A stretch of 64,000 nt of DNA. Origin: Cheiracanthium punctorium (taxonomy: Eukaryota; Arthropoda; Arachnida; Araneae; Cheiracanthiidae). The position numbers and the translations under genes are program-made. Positions 13,169 to 24,870 of this stretch are shown here, piece after piece; positions within the stretch are counted from its first letter, which is position 1; each line of letters begins with the position of its first letter. The DNA lies in assembly GCA_038373885.1 (NCBI GenBank), contig JAWZYV010011619.1, positions 3,038,001 to 3,102,000 of the forward strand. The letters run 5' to 3'. The notes beneath the pieces are model-generated. The model was not told the DNA's origin and searched no databases. It saw only the letters and a program-made list of their open reading frames with translations.

Positions 13169-13650
13169 TTCGTATACAAATCCACAAAAATGGACCTATC
13201 GGCCTGAAATTTAGTACAGATATGTAAAATAATATAGAATAACTCATAGTCCACTTTACAACTTTGAAAGTCCACCCGTTCCCGGAATTAAAGAGATTTT
13301 TTATGCTCTTCACGCAAAAATCTTTCCGTAATTGTAACCCCTGTAGTGAAAAAAGTGTGAAATAAGGATCGTGGTTGCCATGTGTGGCGATTTTGCCGAA
13401 TAAAATGTCGTTCGTATACAAATCCACAAAAATGGACCTATCGGCCTGAAATTTAGCACAGATATGTAAAATAATATAGAATAAATCGTAGTCCACTTTA
13501 AAACTTTGAAAGTCCACCCGTTCCCGGAATTTAAGAGATTTTTTATGCTATTCACGCAAAAAGCTTTCCGTAATTGTAACCCCTGTAGTGAAAAAAGTGT
13601 CAAATAAGGATCGTGGTTGCCATGTGTGGCGATTTTGCGAATAAAATGTT
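13169..13650 (+). repeat. 242-bp tandem duplication inside Helitron
   Basis: Two units begin CGTATACAAATCCACAAAA at 13171 and 13413 and stay highly similar through TGTGTGGCGATTTTGC. The full copy at 39.7 kb and the truncated copy at 24.1 kb carry a single unit, so the duplication is specific to this copy. Antisense frames here encode repeated peptides, but they follow from the duplication rather than from a gene. Confidence 0.85.
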
Positions 13651-14531
13651 TTAAATTCTCAAAGTAAAAATAAAAGAATAATAATGATTTTTTTTTTGTT
13701 AGTTTATATTCGTAAGGTTATTTTTTTTTAAATTATAATATCGTGTGCATGGGAAATCAGAGCAGGAATGTAATGCTTTACACGCAAAACAATAAGAATT
13801 GAAGATTTCCGAGGCTAATAGGTAAATTATTTTTGTTTGGCGAAAAAATAAAATGGCTCAAATGCCGATTTTGTGAAAGTGAGTTCTAGCTGTTTGCACA
13901 GATTTCGGCTTGGCGCAATTTATTGAGAGCTTAAGGAAATAGATTTTTGAAAACAAGTGCAAAGGTTTTATTAGAATACAGCGTTAAATTTTAATGATCC
14001 GTGAAGGAATAATGCAGTTATTAAGGGATTTCAATTGATCTATCTCCAGAATTCTCGCCAAACGAGTACATGATTTAAGTTGAGGGAATTCCGCCAAATT
14101 TCAGAAAATTGAAATCTTCTCATTTAGTACATCGGAGTAATGATGAATAAAACACGTTATAGTTGATAATTTTAAAAAATTCGGCTGTATTAAGGGATTC
14201 AACTTTTCAAATAAAGGCTTGCTTTACTTTTTCGCGGTCTAACAATTTCCCATATATTATTGCTGCTAAGTCAATGCTTCGAATGATTTCCTGAAAAAAC
14301 GCTTGCAAAATGGCGTATGTTGGCACTTTGGCGAGGCTTAGATTTGAAACTGGATTTTATTTGAGACTGGGATATATAATGACACTGGTTATAGATAAAA
14401 ATGAATGTTGGTATGAGTGTATGAGGTTGAAAAACTCCAGCACCGTTGAGCACCGTTGCACCATGAAATTTGATTCACCTAAGTCTTTATTATTGAGAAG
14501 CTTTTTATGCTATCCGTTTTCCTCTAACTTG

Positions 14532-15460
14532 TCACCAGGTGGCGCAGCAGAACGTCGAATTCTATTCCGTTTTGCCGTTTGCTATGCGAATATCGTCCAA
14601 CCGATTACGATGAAATTTGGTACACGCGAATATTAGAACACGGAGAATATTTTTCACTATCCATTTTGCTGTAACTTGCCGCTAAATGGCGCTGAAAAGC
14701 ATCAACTTCTATACCGTTCGACCGATCGGCATAAAATTTTTTATACTTACACATTTGAGCACGAAGAATATATTCTAACTGCGTTCCTTTTGATGTTACT
14801 CACCACTAGATGACACTGTAATGCATTATTATTTTAAGTCGCCACTAGATGACGCTGCAGCAGGCCAAATTCTTGACAATTCAAACGGTCGCTTTGAAAA
14901 TCAGTATACATAGCTATTTGAACAATGAGAATATTTTGGCGTTATCCATTTTGCTATAACTCGCCACTTGACGGCGCTGTAGCAAATCATTACTTTAATT
15001 AACTACTAGATGTCCCTGCAGTGTATCACTTCTTGACTGTGCAAATGATCGTTGTGAAAATTGGTATACATAGATAGTTGAACACGGTCGCTATGAAAAT
15101 CAGTATACATAGCTATTTGAACAATGAGAATATTTTGGCGTTATCCATTTTGCTATAACTCGCCACTTGACGGCGCTGTAGCAAATCATTACTTTATTGA
15201 ACCACTGGATGGCCCTGCAGTGTATCACTTCTTGACTGTGCAAATAATCGCCATGAAAATAGGTATACATAGATATTTGAACACGGGGAAGAGTTTGGCG
15301 CTATCCATTTTCCTATAACTTGGCACTAGATGTCGCGTCTACACATGAACTTCAGGACTGTCCAGCCGATAGTCATGAAAATTCGTATAGATCGATATCT
15401 GAATGCGAAAAATATTTTCGCCGTATCCGTTTTGCTAAAACTCGCCACTAGATTGCGCTA
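14532..15460 (+). promoter_or_regulatory. array of ten CTCF-consensus-like motifs in Helitron A copy 1
   Basis: Sixteen-nucleotide sites start at 14532, 14679, 14803, 14842, 14964, 15003, 15163, 15202, 15323 and 15445, all in one orientation. The best, such as CCACTAGATGACGCTG at 14842, match the published vertebrate CTCF consensus core CCASYAGRKGGCRSYR at 15 of 16 positions. Most others match at 13-15, and the site at 15323 is weaker. Intervals are 147, 124, 39, 122, 39, 160, 39, 121 and 122 nt. The matches are read directly; protein binding is inferred. Confidence 0.5.
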
Positions 15461-15645
15461 CGCCGCATGGCCTTCTGCACCGTACAAACGATTGCCTTGC
15501 AATTCGGTATGCATGATTATTGGACACAATATAACGCGATATCCACTTTGCTATATCTGTTTATTACAATGAATAGTAATCACCACAAATCGTAATATCA
15601 AAAAGTCCATTCATTCCCGTGCGAAGAACGGGTTATTCAGCTAGT

Positions 15646-16920
15646 TTTCTATAAATAAATTAAGATAGACTTTAAATAATGGTGCCTTAACTGTTTTGTA
15701 TAAATATCAAATAAATTGCTGCATATTACCTTGATGTGACAAACCAATGAGAAATCGTATCTCATTTAGGCACAATTACGTCAGTTCCATTTAATAAGAT
15801 GTGTAGGGAATATTATTTTGGATACTTTCACACTACAAACTTATGCTAACAAAAAGGGGTGCATGCGAGTTTTGCGTGGATACCTTTTGATATTCTTCCA
15901 GAGGCATCTGGAAACATAACTACTGAGTCATTACATGGTAACTAGAGTAAATTTTATATTGCGACGCAACTTTTTAAGGAAAAAGAAAAGAAAACGAAAA
16001 TGTTTGAACATTTAAATTCAGAAACCTTCCCACATTATGATGATTGATCTTTTCTGTAGCGTAAAGTGGATTCTTCATTTTCTGTTTGGAGATTTCAAAA
16101 ATTTCAAGTTGAAATTATGCTAAAATTAACTAATGAAATGCATAAACCAAGTAAAATCAAAGTAGGCTGTTAGAAGAGCAAATTCTGATTTTTAACTTAT
16201 GTAATTCTGCTTAGTAATAAATCATTCTCTCGAATAAAGTGTTTCCACGTCAATGTCATGCTAGGCATTAATTTTAAAATGTTAAATATGGAAATTTTTA
16301 GTAGTTCGTTATAATTATTTTGAAACTTACTGAATATGGTTTATGAACAGTTAATTTAAGCTATAAATTACTGTCATTTTTTTCACTTTTAAAATTTTGA
16401 ATACATAAGTTCTGCATGATATAAATAAAAGTTTTTAAAAATCTATGCCTATTTACTATACAAAGCAAACTTTTTTCCGTGCAGATGGTGTATTCTGCGT
16501 GGATACTTATGGATTCATTATATTTCTATGTAATGCAGATAGTTATTTCTATGCTTATTTTTATATCACTTGACTGCTTTTTGAATGAAATTAAGAAGAG
16601 AGGCAATGAAAGAAATATATGTTTACTGGAAAAAACGCTACAAAACAAACTTTTCCGTAATTACTTTTCTATTTCTTTACCTCTTAATGCTTTCTCTAAA
16701 ATTTATTACCAGCAAAAACTTTCTGTTTTTTACTTTTATGTGTTCCGTGCTATCAACCTCATGCCTAGTGTTCCAACTCATCATGTCCTAACAGTACGAT
16801 TCCTTACATAAAATTCTTAGTTGTTGCTCGCCGTTTTAGCTCTGTGTTATTGATGAGGCTATTTCTAAAATTGATAAATTTAATTCTTCCTCTAATCCCA
16901 CTAATTTTTTTATCAATTAA
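15646..16920. other. AT-rich non-coding stretch
   Basis: No gene recognised. Hydrophobic frames of 68-110 codons at 16479-16811 may include decayed upstream parts of the Penelope element below, but I cannot identify RT motifs in them. Confidence 0.4.
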
Positions 16921-16929
16921 TTGTACTAC

Positions 16930-17275
16930 CTTTCTTTTCAACTTTATGCTATAAAATTTCTAAACTTCTTAATCATTTCGGTTTCAAAGACATATTTAAA
17001 ACTGTGAATAAATTTAATCTCTCAAATATACTATTTCTACCCCGAAAACCATTGGGGTGTTTATTATATTCCTTGTGAAATTTGTGGTTTCGATTACAGG
17101 GGTCAGACCAAAAGAGCTACCAAATTTAGATTGAAAGAGCATGAGAGATACGTTTCTAACCAAGAACGCTTGAAATCGTATTGGTTTCTGTATGAAATTC
17201 TTACGATTTTTAAAATACAACTTTTTCCATGCTTCTATCTCTATTACCGTGTTTGAGCTATTCATTTTTTAAAGT
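16930..17275 (+). pseudogene. Penelope-like element GIY-YIG endonuclease relic
   Basis: Read on the + strand from 17056, the sequence encodes GVYYIPCEICGFDYRGQTKR followed by ATKFRLKEHERY. This is the Penelope-type GIY-YIG nuclease signature (usual form GVYKIPC..C...YIGQTKR....R..EH), including the family's CxxC-type cysteine pair. The YIG tyrosine-isoleucine is changed to YRG. Downstream, SITVFELFI-like sequence (about 17235-17265) resembles the C-terminal tail, reached after a frame disturbance near 17170-17190. No intact reverse transcriptase is upstream. The 83-codon frame on the opposite strand is only its shadow. In a live element this domain nicks target DNA for RT priming. Confidence 0.65.
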
Positions 17276-17879
17276 TAAGGGTTCTTCCTGTAACACCCTG
17301 ATATACGAGCATTACATATCACTATAGAAGAGAGGAAAAAATTGTATATCTAACATATAAAATTTATGTAATCTGATACTTTTCTAAATTTTATGCACAT
17401 AACAGTAATTTTTATTAAAATGATGATATGTTTCAATTTACTTAAAAAGGCAAACGTCAGACATTTTTCAATATACTCACCTTAGATTTGAAAATAGTGA
17501 AACGTAATGCTATTGACAGTACTGTATTTTGAATTCTTCCACAACCAGAAATCAATAACAATTTTAGAAGTGTCTCTAGAATCGAATTTTAGGTAGTGAT
17601 TCTCTATAGTGCCGTTTACATTGGAAAGAAGAAAACCACAGGTAAAAGTAGAGTACAGGGAAAAACGTGCAAGGCATCATGAGAAATCGAGGTCATTTAC
17701 CCTTTTTTGAACCAGGATCCTTTCTTCTACCCCGAACTTTTTCCATACGTAGGGGAAGTGGGGTAGAAAGCAACGAAGTTTTGGCATTGACCCTGCATTT
17801 TGGTGCGTGTAAACGGGCCCTTTGAGTAATACCCGTATAAGGAACATATTTCAAGCTAAGTTATAAAATTTCCTTTAAG

Positions 17880-18760
17880 TTTAGTCGAAATTGGAAAAGT
17901 CCGTTTGGAGATGACATGTCGCCATTTTGAAAATTTTACATTCTAAAGTTTTAGTGCTCCCTTAAATCACTTCAAACCAAAGAAGACGAGTAACGTTTGA
18001 TCATTACTTGGCAGCATAAATTCGAAGTTTCGCAACGTAATCTTCTAACAGAAAATTTTGTATACATTTTAAATAATTCGGAGTCTTATATAGGAAAAAA
18101 TGTCTCAAATTCTAAATTTTATTCAACAGTACGCGATATTTTAACAATATTGGAAACTCATTTAAATTATAAATAATTAAAGACAATTTTTTTTACAAAC
18201 GGTATTAGTGTATTGGTCTTGTAATGTGCGAATGTTTTTTAAATTAGAAAATGGAAAAGTGTCGATTAATTTTAGTCGAATTGGAAAGCCGTTTGAGTTT
18301 GATTAGTGTATTGGTCTTGTAATGTGCGAATGTTTTTTAAATTAGAAAATGGAAAAGTGTCGATTAATTTTAGTCGAAATTGGAAAAGTCCGTTTGGAGA
18401 TGACGTCGCCATTTTGAAAATTTTACATTCTAAAGTTTTCGTGCTCTCTTAAATCACTTCAAACCGAAGAAGACGAGTAACGTTTGATGATTACTTGGCA
18501 GCATAAATTCGAAGTTTCGCAACTTAATCTTCTAACAGAAAATTTTGTATATATTTTAAATAATTCGGAGTCTTATATAGGAAGAAATGTCTCAAATTCT
18601 AAATTTTATTCAACAGTAGGCGATATTGTAACACTATTGTAAACTCATTTAAATTATAAATAATTGAAGACAATTTATTTTTTTTTACAAACGGTATTAG
18701 TGTATTGGTCTTGTAATGTGCGAATGTTTTTTTAAATTAGAAAATGGAAAAGTGTACAGG
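17880..18760 (+). repeat. tandem duplication, about 490-bp unit plus short partial unit
   Basis: GTCGAAATTGGAAAAGTCC at about 17884 recurs at about 18373 and is followed in both by GTTTGGAGATGAC and a closely matching segment down to the TTACAAACGGTATTAGTG block. The block TGTATTGGTCTTGTAATGTG occurs three times (about 18209, 18308 and 18698), so a partial unit of about 100 bp is also duplicated. No coding potential is seen. Confidence 0.8.
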
Positions 18761-18769
18761 TTGTTTTTT

Positions 18770-21700
18770 ATTTTGAAAGTAGTAATACGCTACAGTTCAA
18801 AACCAATGAGGAATAAAGATATCACCATAATTTTTGTGTCTCCATACAAAGCAGGAAAGAATAGGATTCTGGAAAATGTATGTAAACTAAAGTTGAGGAA
18901 CCTGAAAAATTGTACTATTCATCCCAAACGACCGCCGACGGTTTATAGGGAAAAGTGTAATCTATAATATCTAAAGAAAATCAAAATTTTCATTTAAAGT
19001 TATACATCGATAGAAAAATTTCATAACAATATGTTTTTACATACTTTCAGAACCTGTTGAAGTAGAAATAATTTTTACTATTCTGTCTGTTTATGGTGTT
19101 TCATTTTATTTCATATTACTAAGGTAGTATATAATGTGATAATTTTCAAAATAAGCTATCAAAAGTATCAACTGAATTTACCTTTGAATGCAAAGCATCG
19201 AGGAAAAATTAATAACTTTACAATATAATAATAGCAAAAACCGATTAAAAATTACATGTAAGTACGATCTTGATAAGCTTGCACTTTCAAAAGTTTAAAC
19301 GTTTTATAAGAGCGACTCTAAATTCTAAGCAAATTCGAAAACTTAAGCATTCCTTTTCCAAAACTTTCACAAATTACTTAAACTTTTGGGAACTACTTTA
19401 CTATAACACAACCGCTTAGCTCCTCCAAAACTAATGCAGCGTCCTATGCCTCTAATGGGGACTTGGTTGCAGTGCTTTAAATGCAGCTCTCGGATACTTT
19501 TTAGCTTGATAGCAGATACAATATAAGCTGGGAAAAAGCTGCTCTTTCTACTGATGAAATTCCAGTTTGCGATACAAAACACATTAAACGTAAGTGTGTT
19601 TTTGCATTATTTCCTTTATATAAAATAACTTGCATTTAAAAATAACCTATTAATCAAGTATGATTTTAATGAAAAATTATCCCCATTCTAAAGCAGTTGA
19701 GTTTTGCGATTTAAAGTTGAGGGATATCTACTCTTTTAAGATTTAAATTTCCGTTTTAAATTATTGTACTACTCATTAAATAAAAAAAATTGCATTTTGT
19801 TGCATGCAAATTGATAACTATAGATCAAATTATGAATTTCTATTTCAATTCCTGTTGTCAAGTAGTAGGGTTTAGTGAAATTTATCGCCAAATATAGAAG
19901 ATATCACAAAGTTGATTTCAGTTTGGGGAAATTATTTTTTGACACCAAACTTCCCGATCAATCGCAAAAGTGACCAACCGTGAGGACTTTGACATTTACT
20001 ACTGACACCGTTACTAGCAACCCTTTTAAAAAGAATTAAAAACATGCTTTTCCCAATTTTCGGAATGATTATATCAGAATGTGTCCAAGTTAAAATGGAA
20101 AAGCTATCTCTTTTCAAATAAAAAAATAATGATTTGGAAATTGATCAACGTTGTAAAAATTTATTGAGGTACATAAAGTAAAAAAAAGCGTCCAACATAG
20201 TATCGCTGATCTTATTTTTTTAATTTTGTTAAAAGTTAAACAAAACTGTATATCAATAATGTTCAAGCAACGATAAAAACAGCCTAAGAGAATGCGAAAT
20301 TAAAAGTATCTATTTTTTTCTCTAGCAGTAACTCACGTTTTATGACCATTGAATGTACCATCATTTTAACCTAAAAAATATGTACATAATAAAGAAACGC
20401 AATTTTTAAAATACGCATTGAAATACCCTTTCAGCTTTCAACTATATACAAATTCACGTGATTTATTCATAAGTAATCCTGAATAATATTTAAAGCTGAA
20501 GAGTTTCTGTGTCTGCACGCTTTAATCTCATAAACTACCATAATTTCAGTTGAAAAAACATTCTGCGTTTTCTAGCCCAATTATTGAGGCAAGTTATAAG
20601 ATCTTTAACCTCACGATTGTCAAGTTTGTGTAACACACTTTGACTTATTTTTTTCACATACACTTTAATTTGGTGTAAAATTGGTGTAATTCTACTTCAT
20701 ACTTCTTAATTTCACTAGATTCTATATTCTAATATTCGTGGAATTGGTTTGTTGCAAAGTCATGAATGATTTTATGCTGGAGAAAATTGCCAAACCTGGC
20801 AAGCATTATGCTTACTTTTTCAGTATTTTATTAATATCTTCTAAAATAATTGGAATTTCGAAATTTAAGTCAGCTTATTTGCTTCCCCAGAATTTTCCGA
20901 ATCCGTAGACACCTTCGTCGAAACTCAAATATCCACGGTTTCGGAGGAGACAGCAGAACAAGCTTTTATCAGCAGCGGCTGTGGCAGCGGCAGTTACTTT
21001 TTTTTAGAATAGAGAGATAAGTGGAAAACTATATTTTCTTGTAGACGTTGAATGTTGTCAAAAGGAAAATAAAATGCAGTCACAAATGCGACATGCTATA
21101 GTCCTATAATGAAAAGCTGCATGAAACTTCTGACGTTTCAATGCGTTATAGTTCTCATAAACTGTATTTTAAAATTTATGAAATGTCTTTTCGCGAAAGC
21201 TGATGTTTAGGCAAAATCTTAGTATATAACCTCTGACGCACTACTGCTTGCCAGATAAAAGAAGAAACATGAAACGTGGCAACTTGTCATTTAAAAGAAC
21301 GCGTAGAGATAGCATTTCACGTCATTCTCATACAGTGCATAATTAAAATTAAGAACACGTATATCTTACATATTTTTATTGAAATAATTTACGATGAAAT
21401 TCTAAAAATAGCTAGTTACGTCTCACAAAATACATTTGTTATTGAAACAAAGCTCTAAATTATAACAAGTTTTACGAGTTTCAATCCTTACTTCAAAGCA
21501 AATGAATAATATTGTCTTCCAAATGCTTGTCATATGTAAGCTAAATATTTATTGCACATCGAATCCGTAGAATTTTCTGTTTTGATTAATCGTTGAATTC
21601 TGTAACGACTATTACTGAAAAGGAATTCGTAATGCTTTTCTCAAATATTTAACATGGTTGGCACGGAAATATGATTTTCTTTTGAGGCGGAAATATTTCA

Positions 21701-21885
21701 GTATCAAAGGAACATTAATATCGAGTTTGAAGTTTTGTATGGGTGAAAGTCGGAAATATTTTAGAGTAGATACGGGAGAATTTATGATAAAATAGCCCTT
21801 TATATCTTGGATAACATTTTTTGATGTGTTACAGAGATGAGAATTGGTAATGTGTTGTCCTCTCAGTTGAATGAGCAGTTATCTA
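18770..21885. other. AT-rich non-coding stretch
   Basis: No gene or mobile element recognised. Frames of 60-83 codons lack any signature. Confidence 0.5.
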
Positions 21886-22668
21886 CAGGGTGGCCATAAT
21901 TAAACTGCAAGTGTTCAAGGGGTGCTGGAGAGAAAACTACCAGGAATATTCCAGTGAAACTTGGTATCTACACGTTTCTGAACATGCGCAAGTCAAATAT
22001 GCAATTAAAAAAATCGCCATTTTCACTCGATAGATGGCGCTATATCGTGTTTCAATGCTTATGGAAATCATATATGCAAATTTTAAGCCCATCGAACAGT
22101 GTAAAAACAAGACCACATTGAGTAATGGTCAATCATGACTCTGAATAAGAAGGAACGTGCAATGTTAGTGAAGATATTCTATCAGAATGGTAGCAATTAT
22201 TCAGCTACTCTGAAAGAATACCGGCGTATGAAACGATTAAGAAGAGGTCCAATGAGTGTCAATGAGAATAAATAATGGTTTAATTGTTTTCCAAAGCGTC
22301 TTTATGAATTGTTTAATTTGTGATCTTAATTTACGTTAATTTTTGATTACATGTTAGTGTAAAAATTTAATTACTGAAGCGAATTGTATGGAATGTTGAT
22401 AAATTGTAAATAATGTTTTATATTGTTTATATGCCTCTTAGAATGCCACTATGCTCTGTCTATCGGTTTTGGAAGTTGCATATGCCACCGGTGACCTTTG
22501 AAATACGGTACAGCGCCATCTATCGGCTGAAAATGACGAGTTTTTACTTTTGCAAATTTGACTCTCGCATGTTCTGAAACGTGTAGATACCAAATTTCAC
22601 TGGAATATTCTCGGTAGTTTTCTCTCCAGCACCCCTTGAACACTTACAGTTTAATTATGGCCACCCTG
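21886..22668 (+). mobile_element. Tc1/mariner-superfamily deletion derivative, 783 bp, TA-flanked
   Basis: The ends are CAGGGTGGCCATAATTAAAC and its inverse, with TA on both sides. Inverted repeats extend about 150 bp (21886-22045 and 22510-22668) with high similarity, including GTGTTCAAGGGGTGCTGGAG and the GTAGATACCA/TGGTATCTAC blocks. Both arms contain AGATGGCGC in inverted positions (22032-22040, 22513-22521). The middle carries the start of a transposase frame (next feature). This is an internally deleted element that could be moved only by a related transposase. Confidence 0.85.
22136..22275 (+). pseudogene. transposase N-terminal fragment, DUF4817-like helix-turn-helix
   Basis: An ATG near 22136 opens a frame reading MTLNKKERAMLVKIFYQNG, then SNYSATLKEYRRMKRLRRGPMSVN, then a stop. 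The ERA-LVK-FYxNG…ALxxYRRxKxLRxGPMS pattern is what I recall as the N-terminal HTH domain (DUF4817) found on many arthropod TE transposases. Only about 45 residues remain. The catalytic domain is absent because the element is internally deleted. In the live relative this region would bind the inverted repeats. Confidence 0.65.
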
Positions 22669-23397
22669 TATATTCTATAACTATAAGTAAATACACACTT
22701 AATTTTAAAAACGACAAATTTTCAGAAATTGTCTAAAAGATGTGAAATTTTGCGGAGAGAACATTTTGTAGAAGAAAACTTTTTGTATACAAATAAAAGT
22801 GTGAGCACACCATTTAAACATATCTCCTGAAATCAAAATAATTAATTGTAAATACCTGTAAATACATTATTTTCTCAGTGGGAGAAACATTTTTTTTTGT
22901 ATAAAAATTGAATATGTGGAATGGAAGTTTTGGTAAATCCTAATCCTTTTTCCCAAAAAATAATGTTTTCCCTTCAAACCTAATAAGAAGAAAGGAGGAA
23001 AAATAAAACAGTACTGATTAATACACTAGTAGTACCAAGCCGCAGTAGTCACACCGTGCCTGTCAAAGTTACTGTCTTATTTAGAAGCTAAAACGGTTTT
23101 GAAGTGTTTGACGTTTAGTGATTCGTCGCAGAACATAGTTGTTATTGCACGAGTATATGTATGCTGTTTAAAATGCTTCAAAAGAAAATTTTATGTGTGA
23201 CATTAGATAATTGCGATGGCTTACAATTTATTGCTTGTTACGATTGAAATGGTTTATTATAATGTTAGTATGCCAGTATGTCAGTTGACGAATTGAAAAC
23301 GTTTGCAGAATTTAAGTCTTAAAGCGGTTATTTTGAATGAAAATGTTAAATAATATGGGGGATTGTCACGAAATGCAAAAATAAATAAATAAATGAA

Positions 23398-23428
<31 letters not shown>

Positions 23429-24141
23429 AAAATAAAAATAAAATAAAAATAAAAATAAAAACAAACCTAATTGAACCAATTGCTTTCATACTGAAATATA
23501 TACAGATGTATATATAAATTATTTTCAGTATAAAATCATACTTTTGTTTTAAATTACTTAGATTAAATTAAAAACTAATTTTCCATGTTTTTAAGCTATA
23601 ATTGAAATTTTTATTCTGACGATTTCCATAATGCTTAATAATTTCTGTCAATCTACATTATTTATATTTTTCTAACAAAAATTAGCAAAAATAGTAATAA
23701 CTTTTTTTTAACAAGCACATAACTAATGAACGACAATCCATAACTTTTGTGAATTTGTGAAGTAATGCTTAACAATTAAAAAGAAAAATTAAGTAAAAAT
23801 TTGTATCTTTGTCGATTTTTCAAGCTTTAAATTGCTTAAATTAAATTTTATTTCTAAACAATGTGATTTTTTTCCCTTTTACTTATTTACATCCAAAATA
23901 TTAAATTTGCTGTCTAATAGAACACAACTTTTTGTCTTTGGCATTCTTTACTTAGCCTTTCTGTAGCCTTGATATGACTGAAATGATGTTAAACATTAAC
24001 TATTAGAAAGGAAATAAAAATGCGATTATTTTAATCTTTTGGGAATAACGACGATAAAAGTTTTATTTTGGAGTGGCAGAACCGGAAACATTTGTCAGCG
24101 AGTGAATGTTCAGTGTAAAATTATATTAGGATTCGGATATA
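22669..24141. other. AT-rich non-coding stretch with AAAT microsatellite
   Basis: Contains (AAAT)n-type low-complexity sequence at about 23377-23464. Otherwise nothing recognised. Confidence 0.6.
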
Positions 24142-24870
24142 TCCGTATAAATAAAAAATGAAATTCTGTTTGTGGAATTACATGGTATACAAATCCACAA
24201 AAATGGACTTATCAGCCTGAAATTTTGCACAGATGTGCAAAACAATATAGAATAAATAATAGTCCACTTTAAAACCTTGAAAGTCCACCCCGTTCCCGGA
24301 ATTTAAGAGATTTTTATTCTTTCCACGCAGAACGCTTTCCATAATAGTAACTCCTGTAGTGAAAACAGTGTGAAATAAGCATTGCGGTTGTAATCTGTGG
24401 CGATTTTGCCGAATGAAATACCGAATAATCATAGAATACAGCGTTAAATTTTAGTTATCCGTGCAGAAATAATGCAGTTAGTAAGGGATTTTTAGCGATC
24501 TATCTTCAGAATTCTCGCCAAATTGAGTAAATTGATTTAAGTTGGGGGAATTCCGTTAAATTTTAGAAAACTGAAATCTTCGCATTTAGTACATCGGAGT
24601 TAACGATGAATTAAACACGTTATAGTGGATAATTTAAAAAATGCTGCTACTTTTCAGAGAAATGCCTGCTTTACTTTTTGGTTATCGAACCATATAAGTT
24701 ACAGATATTTCCCATTTTGATTGCTGTTAAGTAAATGCTTCGAAAGATTCCTTGAAAAAAATCTTGCAAAATGGTGTATGTTGGCACTTTGGCAAGGCTT
24801 AGATTTGAAACTGGATGGGGAACTGGAATAATGGATATTATTTGAGACTGGTATATATGATAACACTGTT
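24142..24870 (+). mobile_element. truncated Helitron, family A, copy 2 (5' part only)
   Basis: Starts TCCGTATAAATAAAAAATG after an A. It is collinear with the 13-kb and 39.7-kb copies through the TCCACAAAAATGGAC segment and the ATGCAGTTA, ACATCGGAGT and TTTGAAACTGGA blocks, then homology stops near 24870. Compared with the full copies it lacks the stretch between the first 300 bp and the ACAGCGTTAAATTTTA block, and it lacks the CTCF-like array and the 3' hairpin/CTAG. It is therefore internally deleted as well as 3' truncated. Confidence 0.75.

Larger units (their letters stand above)
13115..15645 (+). mobile_element. non-autonomous Helitron, family A, copy 1 (2.5 kb)
   Basis: Starts TCTTATAAATAAAAATG after an A and ends CAGCTAG before a T, so the A|T insertion rule holds. 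The hairpin CCCGT (15617-15621) / ACGGG (15629-15633), with a 7-nt loop, sits 12 nt before the end, as expected for a Helitron 3' terminator. It is collinear with the copy at 39696-42010, which confirms both ends. It differs by an extra 242-bp tandem unit near the 5' end (13169-13650). There is no replication initiator or helicase frame. The 3' half is a degenerate array of about 160-bp units carrying CTCF-like motifs. Confidence 0.88.

Noticed and set aside
13092..13603. Overlapping antisense frames of 97-141 codons with repeated peptide segments
   Set aside because: They lie in the duplicated 5' part of a Helitron, and the same peptides appear in other Helitron copies only because the DNA is shared. 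No start context, domain or codon bias supports a gene.
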